Part shown: positions 23,581 through 30,928 of the stretch, one piece after another | Layout of the letters: every line of letters begins with the position of its first letter | How positions within the stretch are numbered: the first letter of the stretch is position 1 | Source of the DNA: Dactylosporangium sp. | GTDB taxonomy: Bacteria; Actinomycetota; Actinomycetes; Mycobacteriales; Micromonosporaceae | Length of the DNA stretch: 38,200 bases | Direction of reading: 5' to 3' | Assembly (NCBI GenBank): GCA_025965915.1 | Contig: JAOPWA010000621.1 | Location: 1-38,200, forward strand | The notes under the pieces: model-generated | The model's database searches: none | What the model was told of the DNA's origin: nothing | What the model saw: only the letters and a program-made list of their open reading frames with translations | Program-made: the position numbers and the translations under genes

Positions 23581-24239
23581 CAACGAACCGCCGGAGTTTC
23601 GGTGGTCAGGCCCTGCTCTTCCGTACCCGATGAGGTGGGCTCGGAGTAGCCACGGTGCCTGGGGTTGGCTCTCGTCGTCCAGGAACCCTGTCCGTCGTCG
23701 ACAATCAGTGTCGCCATGCCACCGGCTTGTCTGATGATCTCGTAGTTCTGGCCGGCGTCGACCGGATAGCAGAACAGTGTCGAGAACTGTTCGGTTCCCA
23801 CGTTCACGCTGCGATGCACCCAGTTGCCGGGAATGTGGACTGCCTTGCCCGCCGTCAACTCCACAGTGCTCACTCGGCCGTCGACGGTCTCCATCAACAT
23901 GACGCCCCGCCCGGAAAGGCAGTAGTACAGCTCCGCCCGGTCCGAGAGCGCGTGGAGGTGACCGCGTGTCATGAAGTACTCGGAACTCACCTTGCCGGGT
24001 CGGAGGGTGCTGGTGCCTATCACCAGACCGCCCTGGCCCGTGTCGGCGCGACTCTCCTCGACCCAGTAGGCGACCATGTCCGGCACCTGTGCGCGCAGTC
24101 CTTGGAAGGCCTCGTCGTCCAGGTACAGCTCGTCGAGGTCGGCCAGGTGCTTGCGGTATGTGCTGCTTCGCCCGGTGAGCGTGCCGTCTGTGGCAACGGA
24201 CAACGCTATGGGCTCATGGATCGGTCCCAAGTTCGCCAT
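23580..24239 (-). CDS. Cupin-type phosphoglucose isomerase family protein
   Basis: A 219-aa manganese or iron cupin sugar-phosphate isomerase of the archaeal-type PGI family (interconverts glucose-6-P and fructose-6-P in known members). The signature is present: TLRPGKVSSEYFMTRGHLHA, with metal ligands His94, His96, Glu103 (AELYYCLSG) and His142 (PGNWVHRS), then FCYPVDAGQNYEII. The ATG at 24239 has AGAAGGG ahead and is preferred over TTG 24263. It heads the five-gene operon whose members overlap or nearly touch. The C-terminal 25 residues are polar and likely disordered. The enzyme is unusual for an actinomycete that should also have classical PGI, so a specialised sugar phosphate is plausible. 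Confidence 0.88.
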   Translation of the reverse strand: MANLGPIHEPIALSVATDGTLTGRSSTYRKHLADLDELYLDDEAFQGLRAQVPDMVAYWVEESRADTGQGGLVIGTSTLRPGKVSSEYFMTRGHLHALSDRAELYYCLSGRGVMLMETVDGRVSTVELTAGKAVHIPGNWVHRSVNVGTEQFSTLFCYPVDAGQNYEIIRQAGGMATLIVDDGQGSWTTRANPRHRGYSEPTSSGTEEQGLTTETPAVR

Positions 24240-24302
24240 GGCGACCCTTCTGGAAGGTTGCAAGTCGTCAGCTGTCGGACATCGCCCATAGGCGTCGACT
24301 GA

Positions 24303-24350
24303 TTGACATTGTCTGAGCAGACATCATAACGTTATGACGTGATTCATCAA
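24303..24350. promoter_or_regulatory. Overlapping divergent promoters with palindromic operator O6
   Basis: Plus strand: TTGACA (24303-24308)-N16-CATAAC (24325-24330). Minus strand: TTGATG (24350-24345)-N16-TATGAT (24328-24323). Both -10 elements lie in the perfect 14-bp palindrome TCATAACGTTATGA (24324-24337), the most symmetrical copy of the island motif, so one bound repressor would shut both operons. Confidence 0.8.
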
Positions 24351-24361
24351 GAGGAACGCTC

Positions 24362-25336
24362 ATGCTGGAGCCGGTGAGCAGCGCCAGCGCCCGTCTTTAC
24401 TTCGTGGGCGTGACCACGTCACAGTCGAACATCCAGGGACTCTTTCCGGTCTGGGCGGCGCGCCTCGGCATCGACGCCCAACTCGTGGGCCGCGACCTGA
24501 GACTCGATGCGGAGCCGGCCGAGTACCGCGCGTGTATCGAGGGCATCCGTGACGACCCCGCAGCCGCGGGCGCGCTGGTGACCACGCACAAGGCGGCCGT
24601 GCACGACCACGCGGGGGACATGTTCGAAGTCCTCGACGAGTACGCACAGACGTGCCGGGAAGTCTCGTGCGTCGTCCGTGCGGGCCGCGGGCTGAGGGGA
24701 TTCGCCAAGGACCCCATCACCGCCGGGCTCGCGATGGACCACATGTTCACTACCGCCGGCCCCGTGGCCGGGCGCCACGTGGTGTGTTTCGGTGCCGGAG
24801 GGGCCGGCGTCGCCATCACGGTTCGGCTACTCACGCTGGAGGAGCCGCCACAGAGGTTGGTGCTGGTCGACCGCGATCCGCAGCGCATCGCGCTGGCTCG
24901 CGAGGTCCACCGCGAGTTGGGTACGGACGTGGACGTCGAGTACCACGTCCACAGTGACCAAGCCGATAATGACAGGATCCTCTCCGCGTCGCCGGCCCGG
25001 TCGTTCGTCATCAACGCGACCGGTCTCGGCAAGGACCTGCCCGGTTCTCCGATCTCGCGCCACGCCCAGTTTCCGGCCGAGGGGCTGGTCTGGGATCTCA
25101 ACTACCGGGGCGCGCTCGACTTCCTCACAACGGCAGCCGAGCAGACCGAACACCGGCGTATCGAAATTCACGACGGCTGGCGGTACTTCCTGCACGGGTG
25201 GACAGAGGTCATCGCCGAGGTCTTCGGTATCGAGATGACGTCCGAGCGCTTCGACGATCTCGCGGCGGCGGCCGATCCTCTGCGCGAGGCCGGTAAGCCG
25301 TGGAGCGCGTATGCCGATGCAGGTAGGGCAGGTTAG
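24362..25336 (+). CDS. Shikimate/quinate dehydrogenase-like oxidoreductase
   Basis: A 324-aa AroE-fold protein. The catalytic lysine is Lys77 in GALVTTHKAAV and the paired Asp is Asp117 in FAKDPITAG; the NAD(P) loop is FGAGGAG (143-149), and INATGLGKD and EIHDGWRYFLHGW represent the later conserved regions. The substrate-binding N-terminal loop differs from true AroE (VTTSQSNIQGL instead of an SxSxxxHN-type motif), so it probably acts on a non-shikimate cyclic polyol or hydroxyacid. The ATG at 24362 is about 25 nt from the predicted transcription start, with AGAGGA as ribosome site. Monocistronic; a terminator follows. Confidence 0.82.
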   Translation: MLEPVSSASARLYFVGVTTSQSNIQGLFPVWAARLGIDAQLVGRDLRLDAEPAEYRACIEGIRDDPAAAGALVTTHKAAVHDHAGDMFEVLDEYAQTCREVSCVVRAGRGLRGFAKDPITAGLAMDHMFTTAGPVAGRHVVCFGAGGAGVAITVRLLTLEEPPQRLVLVDRDPQRIALAREVHRELGTDVDVEYHVHSDQADNDRILSASPARSFVINATGLGKDLPGSPISRHAQFPAEGLVWDLNYRGALDFLTTAAEQTEHRRIEIHDGWRYFLHGWTEVIAEVFGIEMTSERFDDLAAAADPLREAGKPWSAYADAGRAG

Positions 25337-25362
25337 TCGGCAGCAGGGCGCCGAGCGCTTTA

Positions 25363-25394
25363 CCGCGTGCGTCCCGTTTACGGGCCGCACGCGG
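25363..25394. terminator. Bidirectional terminator between convergent genes
   Basis: A long hairpin CCGCGTGCG (25363-25371)...CGCACGCGG (25386-25394) continued by CCCG/CGGG around a TTTA loop, with one internal mismatch, sits between the AroE-like gene and ptsI. Confidence 0.85.
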
Positions 25395-25431
25395 CTCTCC
25401 TCGACCCTGCCCGGACGGGGAAGGGTGCTTG

Positions 25432-27078
25432 TCAGCCGACCAGGTCGCGAACTGTCGCCCTGGCCACGGCCGCGTCCGGCGCGGACAGCGCAGACCTCGC
25501 GTACTGCTGGCACTGCTCCAGGGTGTGCTCGGCCAGCATGGATCGAACCGCCGGCAGCGAGGTCGCAGCCATGGACAGGCTGGAGATCCCGAGGCCCACC
25601 AGTACCAGCGCCAGGGCCGGGTCGCTGGCTGCTTCGCCGCAGACACCGACCGGCCGGTTCAGCGCGAGGCCGGCGTCAGCGGCCATCCGGACGAGCTCCA
25701 GCAGAGCCGGTTGCCAGGGGTCGACGAAGTCCACGAGGTCCCCGAGCATCCGGTCGGCGGCAAAGGTGTACTGAGCGAGGTCATTGGTCCCGAGACTGAT
25801 GAAGTCACAGTGCTCCAGGACGGCTGCCGCCCGGAGGACGACCGCAGGTACCTCGGCCATCACGCCGACCCGGACAAGCCCGATTCCGCGTGCACGCCTG
25901 ACAAACTCCAGAGTTTCGGCCGGAGTCGAGACCATGGGCGCCATCACCGCGACGTCGGCGTCTGACGTCTTCGCGGCGGCGGCGATGGCCTGTAGTTGTA
26001 CATCCAGGAGTTCCGGATATCGACGCGCCGTGCGAAGCCCGCGCATGCCCAGGGCCGGGTTCGGCTCGTCGTCCAGGGGCGCGAAGCGCAGCGGCTTGTC
26101 CGCCCCGGCGTCGAGCGTACGCACGATTACCTTGCGCCCGGAGAAAGCCGCGAAGACCTCCCGGTAGATCTCGATCTGCTCGTTCAGCGTGGGCGCCTCG
26201 TCACGGTCCAGGTACAGGAACTCGGTGCGAAACAGCCCCACGCCCTCGCAGTCGGTCTCACCCAGGCCGTCCTGCTTGGTGCCAATGTTGACCAGCAGTT
26301 GCACCGGGTGGCCGTCTCGGGTGCGCCCCGGTCCGGTGGCGGCGGCAAGCCGCATGCGCAGGGATCGGTCGTCGTCTTGTGCCTGCGTCACCTCGGACGG
26401 CTCAGGGTTGACCGTCACCGTGCCCCGGTGACCGTCAACCAGCACAGTGACACCATCCGGGAGAGCGGCTGCATCGGAGCAGCCCACGACAGCGGGAAGG
26501 CCCAAGGACTTGGCCACGATGGCCGTGTGGCTCGTCGGGCCGCCCTCCTCCGTGATGATCGCCACGACCCGGGAGAGGTCGATGGACGCGACGTCAGCCG
26601 GCGCAAGGTCTCGCGCGACGACGACGCACTCGTACGGAGGCAGCGGAGGTGCCACTACAGGCAATCCGGCGAGGGTGGCAGACACTCGATACGAGAGGTC
26701 TTCAAGGTCGGCGACCCGATCGGCGAAGTACGGACCGGCGGCGGCCAGTGCGGCCGCAAATTCCGCGAAGGCGGCTGTGACCGAACCGATCCGGGATTCG
26801 CCACTCTCCAGGGCGCCGAGGATCCGTTGCTTGAGAACGGGGTCAGACACGATCATGGCTTGCGCCGTCAGCACGGCAGCCAGCTCACCGCCTGACTGCT
26901 GAGCCCGGTGCTGCAGGTCGGCCGCAACGGCCTCCATCGCGGTGACGATCTGCGCGTTCGCGGCCTCGATGTCCGCGACTGGCCCTGCTTCCGCAGGCAG
27001 TTGCTGCCGGAGGACCACCCGCGCGGTTGGCGCGAAGGCCACCCCGGAGCTGACGCCGATACCGCTGAGCCTGCGCAC
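25432..27078 (-). CDS. ptsI: PTS enzyme I (phosphoenolpyruvate-protein phosphotransferase)
   Basis: Cytoplasmic 548-aa enzyme that takes phosphate from PEP and passes it to HPr. The N-terminal half carries the active-site His184 in GGPTSHTAIVAK, and the C-terminal PEP-binding barrel has GVGLFRTEFLYLDRD, RTLDAGADKPL, MAEVPAVV, SLGTNDLAQYTFAADR and the catalytic Cys in GVCGEAASDP. Length is normal. The GTG at 27078, 4 nt after the HPr stop, is chosen since EI similarity (RRLSGIGVSSGVAFAP) starts right after it; the longer open frame overlaps HPr out of frame and is not homologous. Cotranscribed with ptsH. No EIIA, EIIB or EIIC gene of a known family is present in the window. Confidence 0.95.
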   Translation of the reverse strand: MRRLSGIGVSSGVAFAPTARVVLRQQLPAEAGPVADIEAANAQIVTAMEAVAADLQHRAQQSGGELAAVLTAQAMIVSDPVLKQRILGALESGESRIGSVTAAFAEFAAALAAAGPYFADRVADLEDLSYRVSATLAGLPVVAPPLPPYECVVVARDLAPADVASIDLSRVVAIITEEGGPTSHTAIVAKSLGLPAVVGCSDAAALPDGVTVLVDGHRGTVTVNPEPSEVTQAQDDDRSLRMRLAAATGPGRTRDGHPVQLLVNIGTKQDGLGETDCEGVGLFRTEFLYLDRDEAPTLNEQIEIYREVFAAFSGRKVIVRTLDAGADKPLRFAPLDDEPNPALGMRGLRTARRYPELLDVQLQAIAAAAKTSDADVAVMAPMVSTPAETLEFVRRARGIGLVRVGVMAEVPAVVLRAAAVLEHCDFISLGTNDLAQYTFAADRMLGDLVDFVDPWQPALLELVRMAADAGLALNRPVGVCGEAASDPALALVLVGLGISSLSMAATSLPAVRSMLAEHTLEQCQQYARSALSAPDAAVARATVRDLVG

Positions 27079-27082
27079 GGGG

Positions 27083-27355
27083 TCAGTGCTCTTCGTCGAG
27101 GTCTCGTGCAAGCACGTCGGCGAGCTGGTCGAGCACGTGTCCACTGTCGTCGTCGTTCGTTGCGAGCAGCACCTCGTCGCCGCCGCGAACGTTGAGGGAG
27201 AGCACCGACAGGATGCTACGGGCATCCACGGGCTGGCCGTCCACCCTGCGTATGGTCACCGGCACGGTGTGCTTGACGACCTCTTGCACGAACAGTGAGG
27301 CGGGTCGGGCATGAAGACCCACCTTCGAACCCACCGTGACGCGGCGCTCGGGCAT
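27083..27355 (-). CDS. ptsH: PTS phosphocarrier HPr
   Basis: A 90-aa phosphocarrier. His15 in KVGLHARPAS accepts phosphate from enzyme I; Ser47 in ARSILSVLSL corresponds to the regulatory Ser46. The ATG at 27355 has AAAGGAGGAA directly upstream. ptsI follows 4 nt downstream, forming a two-gene unit behind the DeoR gene. Its partners for sugar uptake are not encoded here. It may instead phosphorylate the stand-alone PRD protein at 3424. Confidence 0.95.
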   Translation of the reverse strand: MPERRVTVGSKVGLHARPASLFVQEVVKHTVPVTIRRVDGQPVDARSILSVLSLNVRGGDEVLLATNDDDSGHVLDQLADVLARDLDEEH

Positions 27356-27467
27356 CCAAGTTCCTCCTTTGGCTCCGCGGCAGACCGTTGCCCGGATGTG
27401 GCGATGGGCGCCATATTTGGACCGCCCACGTAGGGGCCTTGTCGGGCTGCAACCAAGAACGTGCATT

Positions 27468-27492
27468 GTTCCTGCGCAATTCTGCACAGAAC
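27468..27492 (-). promoter_or_regulatory. Imperfect dyad before ptsH, candidate DeoR site
   Basis: An imperfect inverted repeat from GTTCCTGCGCA to TGCACAGAAC in the 184-bp gap between the DeoR gene and ptsH. TGTTCC also occurs twice in the DeoR/SIS divergent region. A weak inverted repeat CCGAGC/GCTCGG (27513-27518, 27530-27535) near the DeoR stop may be a terminator. Confidence 0.35.
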
Positions 27493-27539
27493 CAGGGTGC
27501 TCTGTCCAGACGCCGAGCCTGGGCACCCTGCTCGGGTAG

Positions 27540-28322
27540 CTACTGGGTCGCGGCCGCCGAGGCTCGGGTCACCGTGACCCCGGCAGTGGCGATCGGAGTG
27601 GTCTGCCCAGCGGTCGCGTCCCGGTCGGTGACAACCTCCTGGATGGCATGCAGTGGGCAGATCTGCGCAAACGCCGCGCGACCCAGCTTGGTGTGGTCGG
27701 CCAGCACGATCGTGGTACGCGCGCGCAGCATGAACAACTCGTTGGTACGGGCCTCGAGTTCGTTGTGGATCGTCAGGCCGGCATCGACACTGACGCCGTC
27801 GACGCCGAGGAGTGTCAGATCAAGGTTGATCCGCGGAATGGTGTACTCCGGCAGCGGCCCCACCAACTCCAGGGACGCGGGGCGGATAAAGCCCCCGGTG
27901 ACGACCAGCTTGTAATTGGGGTGCAGTGACAGGTCCTGGGCCACCACCAACGAGTTGGTCACCACCGTCACATCGCTCAGCCGCCGGTTGATCAGCTCGC
28001 GGATCATCGCGGCCGTGGTTGTGCCCCCGGTGACACCGACGGCCATGCCTGGCTCGATGCGCCGCACGGCTTCCGCGGCGATCCATCGTTTCTGCTCTTC
28101 CTGCTGGGCGGTCCGTTGTCTCAGCGGCAACTCGTAGAGGATGCCGCTCGACACCGCCCCACCGTGAACGCGTGAGAGGAGGTGGTGCTTGTCGAGTTCG
28201 CGCAGGTCTCGGCGAACCGTCGCGGTCGAGCAACCCAGCGCCTCCGCCAGGCCCGAGACGTCAAGGTCGCCGTCCTTTGCCAGTCGGGCCAGGATGTAAT
28301 CCCAGCGGGCTGCCTTTCGCAT
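27540..28322 (-). CDS. DeoR-family transcriptional regulator
   Basis: A 260-aa repressor of sugar-phosphate metabolism genes: N-terminal winged helix (about 5-60) with DLDVSGLAEALGCSTATVRRD as helix-turn-helix and LLSRVHGGAV wing, then the DeoR sensor domain with IEPGMAVGVTGGTTTAAM, TVVTNSLVVAQDL, VTGGFIRPASLELVG and VLADHTKLGR, the sugar-phosphate-binding pattern. ATG 28322 with GGAGAGG upstream. Divergent from the SIS-yhfX-yhfW-rpe operon and upstream of ptsHI on the same strand; it probably controls both. An effector such as a phosphorylated sugar is expected from the family. Confidence 0.92.
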   Translation of the reverse strand: MRKAARWDYILARLAKDGDLDVSGLAEALGCSTATVRRDLRELDKHHLLSRVHGGAVSSGILYELPLRQRTAQQEEQKRWIAAEAVRRIEPGMAVGVTGGTTTAAMIRELINRRLSDVTVVTNSLVVAQDLSLHPNYKLVVTGGFIRPASLELVGPLPEYTIPRINLDLTLLGVDGVSVDAGLTIHNELEARTNELFMLRARTTIVLADHTKLGRAAFAQICPLHAIQEVVTDRDATAGQTTPIATAGVTVTRASAAATQ

Positions 28323-28420
28323 CAGTTCCCACCTCTCCTGCCTAGCGCCGCCGACGCACCATGTCGCCGGGCGGCTGGTTGTCCGTCGCGAAGGATCCTA
28401 TGAGTAGAAGCGGCCGTCCA

Positions 28421-28534
28421 TGTTCCCGCGTGTCGTGTTCCGATCAGTTCGATCGGCAATCCGGGCAGATACCGAACGAGATCGCGCAGTTTTGCTGCAC
28501 ATTGTTGACCAAGAGTGCGCGACGCCCCTACCAT
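28421..28534 (+). promoter_or_regulatory. Promoter and candidate DeoR operators of the SIS-yhfX-yhfW-rpe operon
   Basis: TTGACC (28505-28510)-N18-TACCAT (28529-28534) is a good sigma-70-like promoter. Upstream lie two TGTTCC hexamers (28421-28426, 28436-28441) and the inverted repeat CCGATC-AGTTC-GATCGG (28440-28456), possible DeoR contacts. The GntR-type motif seen elsewhere is absent. The 28323-28617 gap holds no gene. Confidence 0.6.
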
Positions 28535-28570
28535 CGGCGTGCGGGCCCGGACAGGGCACCTGCATGGTCC

Positions 28571-28593
28571 ACCTGGCGGCGAGTCCGCCAGGT
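28571..28593 (+). promoter_or_regulatory. Hairpin in the 5' leader of the SIS gene
   Basis: Perfect 9-bp stem ACCTGGCGG (28571-28579) and CCGCCAGGT (28585-28593), loop CGAGT, about 30 nt into the predicted transcript and just before the ribosome site. Possible operator or attenuator-like element. Confidence 0.55.
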
Positions 28594-28617
28594 CTCGCCA
28601 ACGCCGAAGAGGTGGAG

Positions 28618-29664
28618 ATGACGACGACCTTCCTCGAGAACGTGCGCGCGCAGCCCGAGACACTGCGCGGCGTAGCTCGCGCGTACGCCGCTCCCACGGG
28701 CAGCGTCCTGCTCGATCGGGCGGCCGCTTTGCTGCGCAGACGCGCACTCACCTCGACCGGGATGGGCGCCTCACTATTCGCACTCCTGGCCACCCGCCCG
28801 TCGTTCGATGCGGCCGCCAGTCCTCATTGGGTGGAGGAGACCGGGTACCTCTCCGAGAACTCCGGGTCATCCACCCCGCCACTCGATGGCCTGCTGGTCG
28901 TCTCCCAGTCCGGTGAGACCATCGAGGCTCGTACGCTCGCCAAGCAGGTCACCCCGGATGCGACTGTGCTGGTTACCCGGGATCCATCAAGCAGCCTCGC
29001 GGCGACGGCGGATGTCGTGCTGCCGTTGTACTGCGATCCCGACCTCTCGGTGGCGGTGCAGACCTACACCTCCTCGCTCGCTGTGCTGTCGCTGTTGGCG
29101 GCGCGTATCCAGTCGATAGACCCGCGCCCGCTGATCGAGGAGATCACCACCTGCGCGGATCAGGTGGAGGGTCTGCTCGGCGCGATCGGTGAGGAGGTCG
29201 CGGAGGCCGCGCGCTACGTCAGCGAAGCGAGGCAGGTGTACGCGCTCGGGCGGGGCCGGTCGCTGGGGAGTGCTCTCGGCACAGCTCTGCTGTTCAAGGA
29301 GGCGGCCAAGCGGGACACCGAGGGCTCCAGCAGCGCGCAGTTCCGCCACGGCGCTGTCGAGGTGGTCGACGAGGCGACTGCGGCGATCGTGTTCGCCAGC
29401 AGCGAGCCCGGTAAGCGACAGTTGGACGAGAACCTGGTCTCCGAGCTTCTCGACTACGGCAGCCGGGTGGTCGTCATCTGCGACCGGGATTACCGGAACA
29501 TCCCGCAAGAAGCGGTCGCGTTGAAGGTTCCCGCCGCGCCGGAGATGTCGCGCGCGATCCTGGAGATCGTCCCCTTGCAGCTCATGGCATTCCATCTCGC
29601 CGAGAGCAACGGCGTGACCGCGGGCGAGTTCCGCAACACCGTGCCCGTGATCGTGACGGCCTGA
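28618..29664 (+). CDS. SIS-domain sugar-phosphate isomerase/deglycase-like protein
   Basis: A 348-aa cytoplasmic protein with two sugar isomerase (SIS) domains (about 35-165 and 205-340), resembling the isomerase half of GlmS and the AgaS and FrlB proteins, which bind aminated or glycated sugar phosphates. Marks are TSTGMGASLFALLATRP, VVSQSGETIEARTLAKQ (Ser-rich phosphate loop), ALGRGRSLGSALGTALLFKE and AQFRHGAVEVVD. The ATG at 28618 lies 3 nt behind GAGGTGGAG, and the homology begins there; the frame extending to 28420 is not conserved-looking. It heads the operon with the second YhfX. In E. coli the SIS deglycase FrlB is encoded close to the yhf genes, which makes a deglycase-type role attractive but unproven. 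Confidence 0.88.
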   Translation: MTTTFLENVRAQPETLRGVARAYAAPTGSVLLDRAAALLRRRALTSTGMGASLFALLATRPSFDAAASPHWVEETGYLSENSGSSTPPLDGLLVVSQSGETIEARTLAKQVTPDATVLVTRDPSSSLAATADVVLPLYCDPDLSVAVQTYTSSLAVLSLLAARIQSIDPRPLIEEITTCADQVEGLLGAIGEEVAEAARYVSEARQVYALGRGRSLGSALGTALLFKEAAKRDTEGSSSAQFRHGAVEVVDEATAAIVFASSEPGKRQLDENLVSELLDYGSRVVVICDRDYRNIPQEAVALKVPAAPEMSRAILEIVPLQLMAFHLAESNGVTAGEFRNTVPVIVTA

Positions 29665-29684
29665 ACCGGCGGAGGTCCCTCCGG

Positions 29685-30866
29685 ATGTTTCTGAGCATCA
29701 CCCAGCAACGGAACCCTTCGCTGGTGGAGTACGCCTCCTGGCTGCATCACCGACAGGAGGTGGCCCCGAACACATATGTGATCGACGCTGACACCGTGGC
29801 CGAGAACGCCCGGCTTACCGCCGAGGCGGGCGCCCGTAACGGGCTCGTGCTCAATGTGATGACGAAGCAGTATGGGCGTACTCCCCGGGTCTCCCAACTG
29901 ATCCGTGACGCGGGCCTCACCCGCTTCGTCGCAGTGGACATCGACGAGGCGCGGGTACTCTGGCGAGCCGGTCTCTGGGTGGCGCACGTCGGCCACCTGG
30001 TGGGCTGCTCCGCCTACGACCTGACCGAGGTGCTCGAGCATCGTCCCGCGGTCGTCACGGTTTTCGACGTCGAGCAGGCCCGACGGCTGGATCGGGCGGC
30101 GGGCGAGCTGGGGGTGCGTCAGAACCTCCTGCTGCGGCTCTACGACCCAGAGCTGGGTTACTACCCCGGTCAGCACGGCGGCTTCTCACTCGCCGACCTT
30201 CAAGCCGCCCTGCCGGCCCTCGCGCAGCTCGAGAACGTACGCGTCGCGGGCGTCACCGCACACCCGACCCTGATGTTCGACTACGACACCGGGACCGGCG
30301 GGAGGACGGACAAGCTGGACCTCCTGCGGGCCGGTGCGGCCGTTGTGGCCGAGGCCACGGGTGAGTCGGTAGAAATCAACGCTCCGGGTGTCTCGTGTAT
30401 CGCCACCATGGGGCTTCTACGGGCAGAGGGTGTCACCAGCGCGGAACCAGGCAGTGCGTTGACCGGCACGACACCACTGCACGCCTTCGGCGAGCAACCG
30501 GAGGTCCCGGCGATCGTCTACGTTTCCGAGGTCTCGCACTCCTTCGGCAGGCGCGTCTTCACCTTCGGGGGTGGCTTCTACGCCCGTGGCCACGTCAAGG
30601 GCGCCGCGCTGGCACGGGACGGCAAGATGCCGGCCACCTACCTGCCCGCCGTTGACCTGCCCGCCGAGGCGATCGACTACTACGGCGAGCTGACCCTGGC
30701 TGATGGCGTGGAGGTACGCACCGGCGACACCGCAATCTACGCGTTCCGCAACCAGGTCTTCGTCACCCGCGCCCGCGTCGCGGTCGTGGAGGGCCTGCAC
30801 AGCGGCAGCCAGCCGCGGATCACGGGCGTATACGACAGTCGCGGCGCCCTGCTCAGCGGCCGCTGA
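29685..30866 (+). CDS. yhfX-like: YhfX-like PLP-dependent fold-III enzyme (second copy)
   Basis: A 393-aa paralogue of the protein encoded at 4075. Conserved positions include YVIDADTVAENARL, the PLP-lysine candidate Lys61 in NVMTKQYGRTP, FVAVDIDEARVLWRAGL, NAPGVSCIATMGLL, EPGSALTGTTPLHAF and FGGGFYARGHVKG. The length and Lys position agree with the first copy exactly. The ATG at 29685 follows GGAGG by 9 nt. It sits between the SIS and YhfW genes and is followed by YhfW, as in E. coli, where yhfW and yhfX are neighbours. Having a second copy under a different regulator argues for either a distinct substrate or a separate induction signal. Confidence 0.87.
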   Translation: MFLSITQQRNPSLVEYASWLHHRQEVAPNTYVIDADTVAENARLTAEAGARNGLVLNVMTKQYGRTPRVSQLIRDAGLTRFVAVDIDEARVLWRAGLWVAHVGHLVGCSAYDLTEVLEHRPAVVTVFDVEQARRLDRAAGELGVRQNLLLRLYDPELGYYPGQHGGFSLADLQAALPALAQLENVRVAGVTAHPTLMFDYDTGTGGRTDKLDLLRAGAAVVAEATGESVEINAPGVSCIATMGLLRAEGVTSAEPGSALTGTTPLHAFGEQPEVPAIVYVSEVSHSFGRRVFTFGGGFYARGHVKGAALARDGKMPATYLPAVDLPAEAIDYYGELTLADGVEVRTGDTAIYAFRNQVFVTRARVAVVEGLHSGSQPRITGVYDSRGALLSGR

Positions 30867-30880
30867 GTCGATCGGGCTCC

Positions 30881-30918
30881 CATCTCCACGATGGGGGCTC
30901 ACATTTCCACGATGGGGG
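30881..30918 (+). repeat. Two 17-bp direct repeats at 21-bp spacing before yhfW
   Basis: CATCTCCACGATGGGGG (30881-30897) and CATTTCCACGATGGGGG (30902-30918) differ at one base; the period is 21 bp, two helical turns. The second copy includes the yhfW ribosome-binding GGGGGAG. Confidence 0.8.
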
Positions 30919-30928
30919 AGAGACCAGG

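Noticed and set aside
27079-27225. A longer enzyme I start at 27225
   Set aside because: The extension would overlap HPr out of frame for 140 bp and gives a Ser/Thr/Cys-rich leader unrelated to enzyme I. GTG 27078 matches the family start.
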